Below are positions 61,519 through 64,000 of a stretch of DNA of 64,000 nucleotides, in pieces; the first letter of the stretch is position 1; each line of letters opens with the position of its first letter. Made by a program: the position numbers and the translations under genes. The stretch comes from Dyadobacter sp. UC 10. GTDB taxonomy: Bacteria > Bacteroidota > Bacteroidia > Cytophagales > Spirosomataceae. The stretch covers positions 3,406,501 through 3,470,500 of the forward strand of contig NZ_VSRN01000001.1 of assembly GCF_008369915.1 (NCBI RefSeq), in the 5' to 3' direction. The notes beneath the pieces are model-generated. The model saw nothing but the letters and a program-made list of their open reading frames with translations, searched no databases and was not told where the DNA came from.

Positions 61519-62688
61519 ATGAACAAAAAACTACTGCTATATGCCGCTACGCTGCTGACCGGAAGTGCCTTCGCACAAACAGCTACTTTCAAGGGTGAGG
61601 TGATTGATGACAGGATCAGCATTGGCTATGGTGTGGCGTCCGGTGATGTGGATGGTGATGGAAAAATCGATATTCTGCTGGCAGATAAAAAGGAAATTGT
61701 GTGGTACAAAAATCCCGGTAAAAATGAGGGTGCCTGGGCGAAGCACATCATGGCAAAGGACCTCACCGAACAGGATAATGTATGTATTGCTGCGAGGGAT
61801 ATTGATGGAGACGGTAAAGTTGAAGTGGCGGTAGGTGCGCAGTGGAATCCGTCGGAAACGAAAAACCTCAAACTTTCAGGAGCTGTGTTTTATCTCGCTG
61901 CGCCTGACGACCCCACAAAGCTTTGGGAGCCGGTGAGGCTGCATCACGAAGTAACAATCCACCGGATGCAATGGGTTAAGAAAGCGGACGGAGATTTCCA
62001 GCTTGCAGTATTGCCGTTGCATGGGGAAGGAAATGCAGGAGGAGTAGGGGCCGGGGTGAAAATGATTTTATTTGATGTTCCTGAAAATAGAAAAGGGATC
62101 TGGGGCTTTGATCTGTTGGAAACGAATATGCATATGACCCACAATATGAATGCAATGGAAGTGCCGGGTCGCATTTTGGGCCTTTCTGTTGCAGGAAAAG
62201 AAGGCGTGCAGGTTTTTCTGAATGGTGCCGATGGCTGGGCTGCTTCGGGTAACTGGATGGTGGCCGACAAGGGAGTGGGTGAGATCAGAACAGGAAGCCT
62301 GGGAGGGAATCAACTTTTCACTGCAACTATTGAACCTATGCACGGGAGTGAGCTGGTCGTTTATTCGAAAGACAACCGTGCGGTTCTAACAAACAACATC
62401 AAGGAAGGACACGCGTTGGCATGTGCGGATTTTTTCGGGCAGGGCAGGGACCAGGTGGTAATGGGCTGGAGAAATCCGAATGCGTCGGGAGAGACGGGCG
62501 TAAGGATTTTTGTAGGGTCCGATCCCGCGGGCAGGAAGTGGCAGGAATTTGTCCTGGATGACAAGATTAAGATAGCCTGCGAAGATCTGACGATCGCCGA
62601 CCTGGACGGCGACAGTGATCTGGATGTGATCGCCTCAGGAAGGGCGACGCACAATGTAGTAGTGTACTGGAATCAGCTCAAAAAATAG
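61519..62688 (+). CDS. secreted FG-GAP/VCBS-type repeat protein
   Basis: 389 residues. Signal peptide [20 protein letters not shown]. Recognisable calcium-loop repeats are [28 protein letters not shown] and [14 protein letters not shown], with a degenerate one at [15 protein letters not shown] 7-bladed propeller is likely, with the middle blades lacking the loop. It has no T9SS domain, so probably periplasmic. It resembles in size and layout the 40754-41950 protein. It is monocistronic, divergent from gcvT, with a hairpin terminator starting at its stop. Function unknown. Confidence 0.82.
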   Translation: MNKKLLLYAATLLTGSAFAQTATFKGEVIDDRISIGYGVASGDVDGDGKIDILLADKKEIVWYKNPGKNEGAWAKHIMAKDLTEQDNVCIAARDIDGDGKVEVAVGAQWNPSETKNLKLSGAVFYLAAPDDPTKLWEPVRLHHEVTIHRMQWVKKADGDFQLAVLPLHGEGNAGGVGAGVKMILFDVPENRKGIWGFDLLETNMHMTHNMNAMEVPGRILGLSVAGKEGVQVFLNGADGWAASGNWMVADKGVGEIRTGSLGGNQLFTATIEPMHGSELVVYSKDNRAVLTNNIKEGHALACADFFGQGRDQVVMGWRNPNASGETGVRIFVGSDPAGRKWQEFVLDDKIKIACEDLTIADLDGDSDLDVIASGRATHNVVVYWNQLKK

Positions 62689-62721
62689 TAAAGGCTGGAA
62701 AATTTTCTTTCCAGCCTTTAC
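62688..62721. terminator. bidirectional terminator between convergent genes
   Basis: GTAAAGGCTGGAAA ATTTTC TTTCCAGCCTTTAC: a perfect 14-bp stem with a 6-base loop, beginning at the last base of the VCBS gene's stop codon. Confidence 0.75.
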
Positions 62722-62772
62722 AAGGTTGTCTGCCTAGGAAGTCGAAATTGTCCGTCTGAGCGAAGTCGAAGA

Positions 62773-63453
62773 CTAGTCTCTGCGGCCCATTAACAGGCTT
62801 ACATAATAAAGTAATGTAGCTAATGAACCGATTGCAGCAACTAAGTATGTTCTTGCAGCCCATTTCAAAGCATCGCTCGACATTACATATTCTTTTTCGT
62901 TAACAATCCTGTTTTTCTGGATCCACGCCAACGCTCTGTTACTTGCATCGTATTCAACCGGCAATGTGATAAAGCTGAAAAGCGTAGTCGCTGCGAAAAG
63001 CGCGACACCGATCGTCAACGGCAAAACAGTTGTATTGATCAGAACGATACCCAACAGAATGATCCACTGCATATAGCGTGACGCAATGCTCAGGAATGGT
63101 ACCATTTGAGAGCGAAATTGCAACCACTTGTAGGCTGTCGCGTGTTGCACAGCGTGCCCGCATTCGTGAGACGCAACCGCAGCAGCGGCTACACTTCTGC
63201 CGTAAAATACGTCCGGGCTCAGGTTAACTGTTTTATCCTGAGGATTGTAATGGTCAGTCAGCTGGCCTTCGACCGAAAGTACCCGCACATCATAAATGCC
63301 GCTTTCACGCAACATCGTCTCGGCGATCTCCTTTCCACTCATACCATTGCTCAAGCCGACCTGAGAATATTCTTCAAACTTGCTCTTGAGACGCCACTGA
63401 ACGTACAAGCTCACAAGCATTACTATACCACCGATTATGTATGCTCCCATCAT
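62773..63453 (-). CDS. YugP-type membrane zinc metallopeptidase
   Basis: 226 residues. The N-terminal membrane helix (about 3-20) is followed by a small domain and then the zinc site HECGH (His96, Glu97, His100) in ASHECGHAVQHATAYKWLQFRSQMVP. Two to three further membrane segments follow (about 115-160 and 200-220). This is the Zn_peptidase_2 (YugP) family; typical members are 220-230 residues. The substrate is not known; a membrane-protein quality-control role is often assumed. It lies 9 bases downstream of rfaE2, so the two are co-transcribed. Confidence 0.9.
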   Translation of the reverse strand: MMGAYIIGGIVMLVSLYVQWRLKSKFEEYSQVGLSNGMSGKEIAETMLRESGIYDVRVLSVEGQLTDHYNPQDKTVNLSPDVFYGRSVAAAAVASHECGHAVQHATAYKWLQFRSQMVPFLSIASRYMQWIILLGIVLINTTVLPLTIGVALFAATTLFSFITLPVEYDASNRALAWIQKNRIVNEKEYVMSSDALKWAARTYLVAAIGSLATLLYYVSLLMGRRD

Positions 63454-63462
63454 AGCTTTTTC

Positions 63463-63951
63463 CTATTTATATCCTTGTTTTATTTTTTCAATCAGCGCGG
63501 TAGTCGAGTAACCCTGTACAAGTGCTATCGTTTTTACCTCACCTCCTTTACCTAAAACAAAATCCGCGCCAGCAATAGTTTCAACGGTATAATCGTCGCC
63601 TTTGACCAAAATGTCAGGTTTTACTGCCTCTATCAACTGACTAGGCGTCGGTTCGTCGAACAAAATGACAGCATCGACAAAGGAGAGGGCTGCCATCAGA
63701 CGCGCGCGTGCATATTCATTAACAACGGGTCGCAACGGTCCTTTCAGTCTGCTCACAGATGCATCGGTATTCAATCCTAAAACCAGTCGGTCGCCCAGGG
63801 CGTGGGCTTTTTCCAGGTAATCAATATGGCCCAGGTGAACGATATCGAAGCAACCGTTTGTGAATACTACTTTCTGGCCGCCACGCTGCCAGGCTTCAAT
63901 AGTAGGGATTGCTTCTTCTAGTCTGAGTATCTTGCTCTCGGTCAGATTCAT
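63463..63951 (-). CDS. rfaE2: D-glycero-beta-D-manno-heptose 1-phosphate adenylyltransferase
   Basis: 162 residues: a stand-alone nucleotidyltransferase corresponding to the C-terminal half of HldE. It uses ATP to make ADP-heptose for LPS core assembly. The nucleotidyltransferase motif is GCFDIVHLGHIDYL, with HxGH at 39-42, followed by DRLVLGLNTDASVSRLKGPLRPVVNEYARARLMAALSFVDAVILFDEPTP and KGDDYTVETIAG. The kinase half (rfaE1) is not in the window. The start ATG at 63951 leaves 49 bases to the right edge. First gene of a two-gene unit with the zinc peptidase. Confidence 0.94.
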   Translation of the reverse strand: MNLTESKILRLEEAIPTIEAWQRGGQKVVFTNGCFDIVHLGHIDYLEKAHALGDRLVLGLNTDASVSRLKGPLRPVVNEYARARLMAALSFVDAVILFDEPTPSQLIEAVKPDILVKGDDYTVETIAGADFVLGKGGEVKTIALVQGYSTTALIEKIKQGYK

Positions 63952-64000
63952 TGGTTGGAAGTAAATTGTTCATTGGAAAATAATATGTAATCATACTAAT

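Noticed and set aside
1-64000. CRISPR arrays, tRNA or rRNA genes, prophage or insertion sequences
   Set aside because: No regularly spaced repeats of CRISPR type, no cloverleaf or rRNA segment, and no transposase, integrase or phage gene was recognised on reading the window.

Overview
The window looks like a chromosome segment of a Bacteroidota member of the order Cytophagales, most like Dyadobacter and its relatives in Spirosomataceae. I infer this from several features. There are paired SusC/SusD outer-membrane systems driven by an ECF sigma factor and a FecR-type regulator. Several secreted proteins end in type IX secretion (T9SS) sorting domains. A PorZ homologue and two gingipain-like C25 peptidases are present. 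Candidate promoters follow the TTTG / TAnnTTTG pattern, and lipoproteins are abundant. Genus is not proven. I saw no rRNA, tRNA, CRISPR array, prophage or transposase.

Layout. 1-484: start of a secreted protein that runs off the left edge (minus strand). 0.6-6.2 kb: a giant 14-repeat FG-GAP surface protein and ahcY (minus). 6.5-8.3 kb: a LytS/LytTR two-component pair (plus), followed by a six-gene operon of lipoproteins and small membrane proteins of unknown role (8.6-13.3 kb). An 18-base motif is shared by the upstream regions of both units. 13.4-16.2 kb: ahpD, ahpC and murF (minus). 16.3-20.9 kb: a T9SS-exported VCBS protein, a RhaT-like sugar transporter and a lipoprotein. 21.0-42.8 kb: a large glycan-uptake locus with an ECF sigma, FecR, two SusC/SusD pairs, two paralogous GH71/99-like secreted hydrolases, a PVC-type haem-binding dehydrogenase-like protein, a 7-repeat VCBS protein and a xylose-isomerase-like epimerase. 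42.9-45.2 kb: mqo and a collagen-like lipoprotein (minus). 45.6-52.0 kb: two tandem C25/PorU2-like peptidases (plus). 52.0-61.4 kb: a co-directional minus-strand run of gcvT, comB, a three-repeat secreted protein, porZ, udk, a lipoprotein, a 50-residue lasso-peptide precursor and its asparagine-synthetase-like cyclase. 61.5-64 kb: another VCBS protein, then a YugP-type zinc peptidase and rfaE2.

The most notable item is the compact RiPP locus at 51956-54160. A 50-codon gene (53939-54091) encodes a leader with the lasso signature YxxPxL, a Gly four residues later and a Thr at position -2 before the core. The predicted core is GKLGSLPDLTPPDDFKTDG, compatible with a Gly1-Asp8 macrolactam. Directly downstream lies an asparagine-synthetase homologue that lacks the N-terminal glutaminase Cys, as lasso cyclases do. 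No RRE protein, leader peptidase, exporter or isopeptidase is encoded in the window, so the pathway must be completed elsewhere in the genome or is incomplete. The cyclase gene also carries a perfect 23-bp inverted repeat (60 bp in total) inside its reading frame.

Other structure includes a dispersed family of palindromic REP-like elements ending in CAATTGAT (six copies in four intergenic regions), a separate paired-hairpin element at 33226-33326, and several clear intrinsic terminators. Several starts differ from the longest open frame. I chose the ATG that gives a normal signal peptide or family N-terminus and say so in each case.
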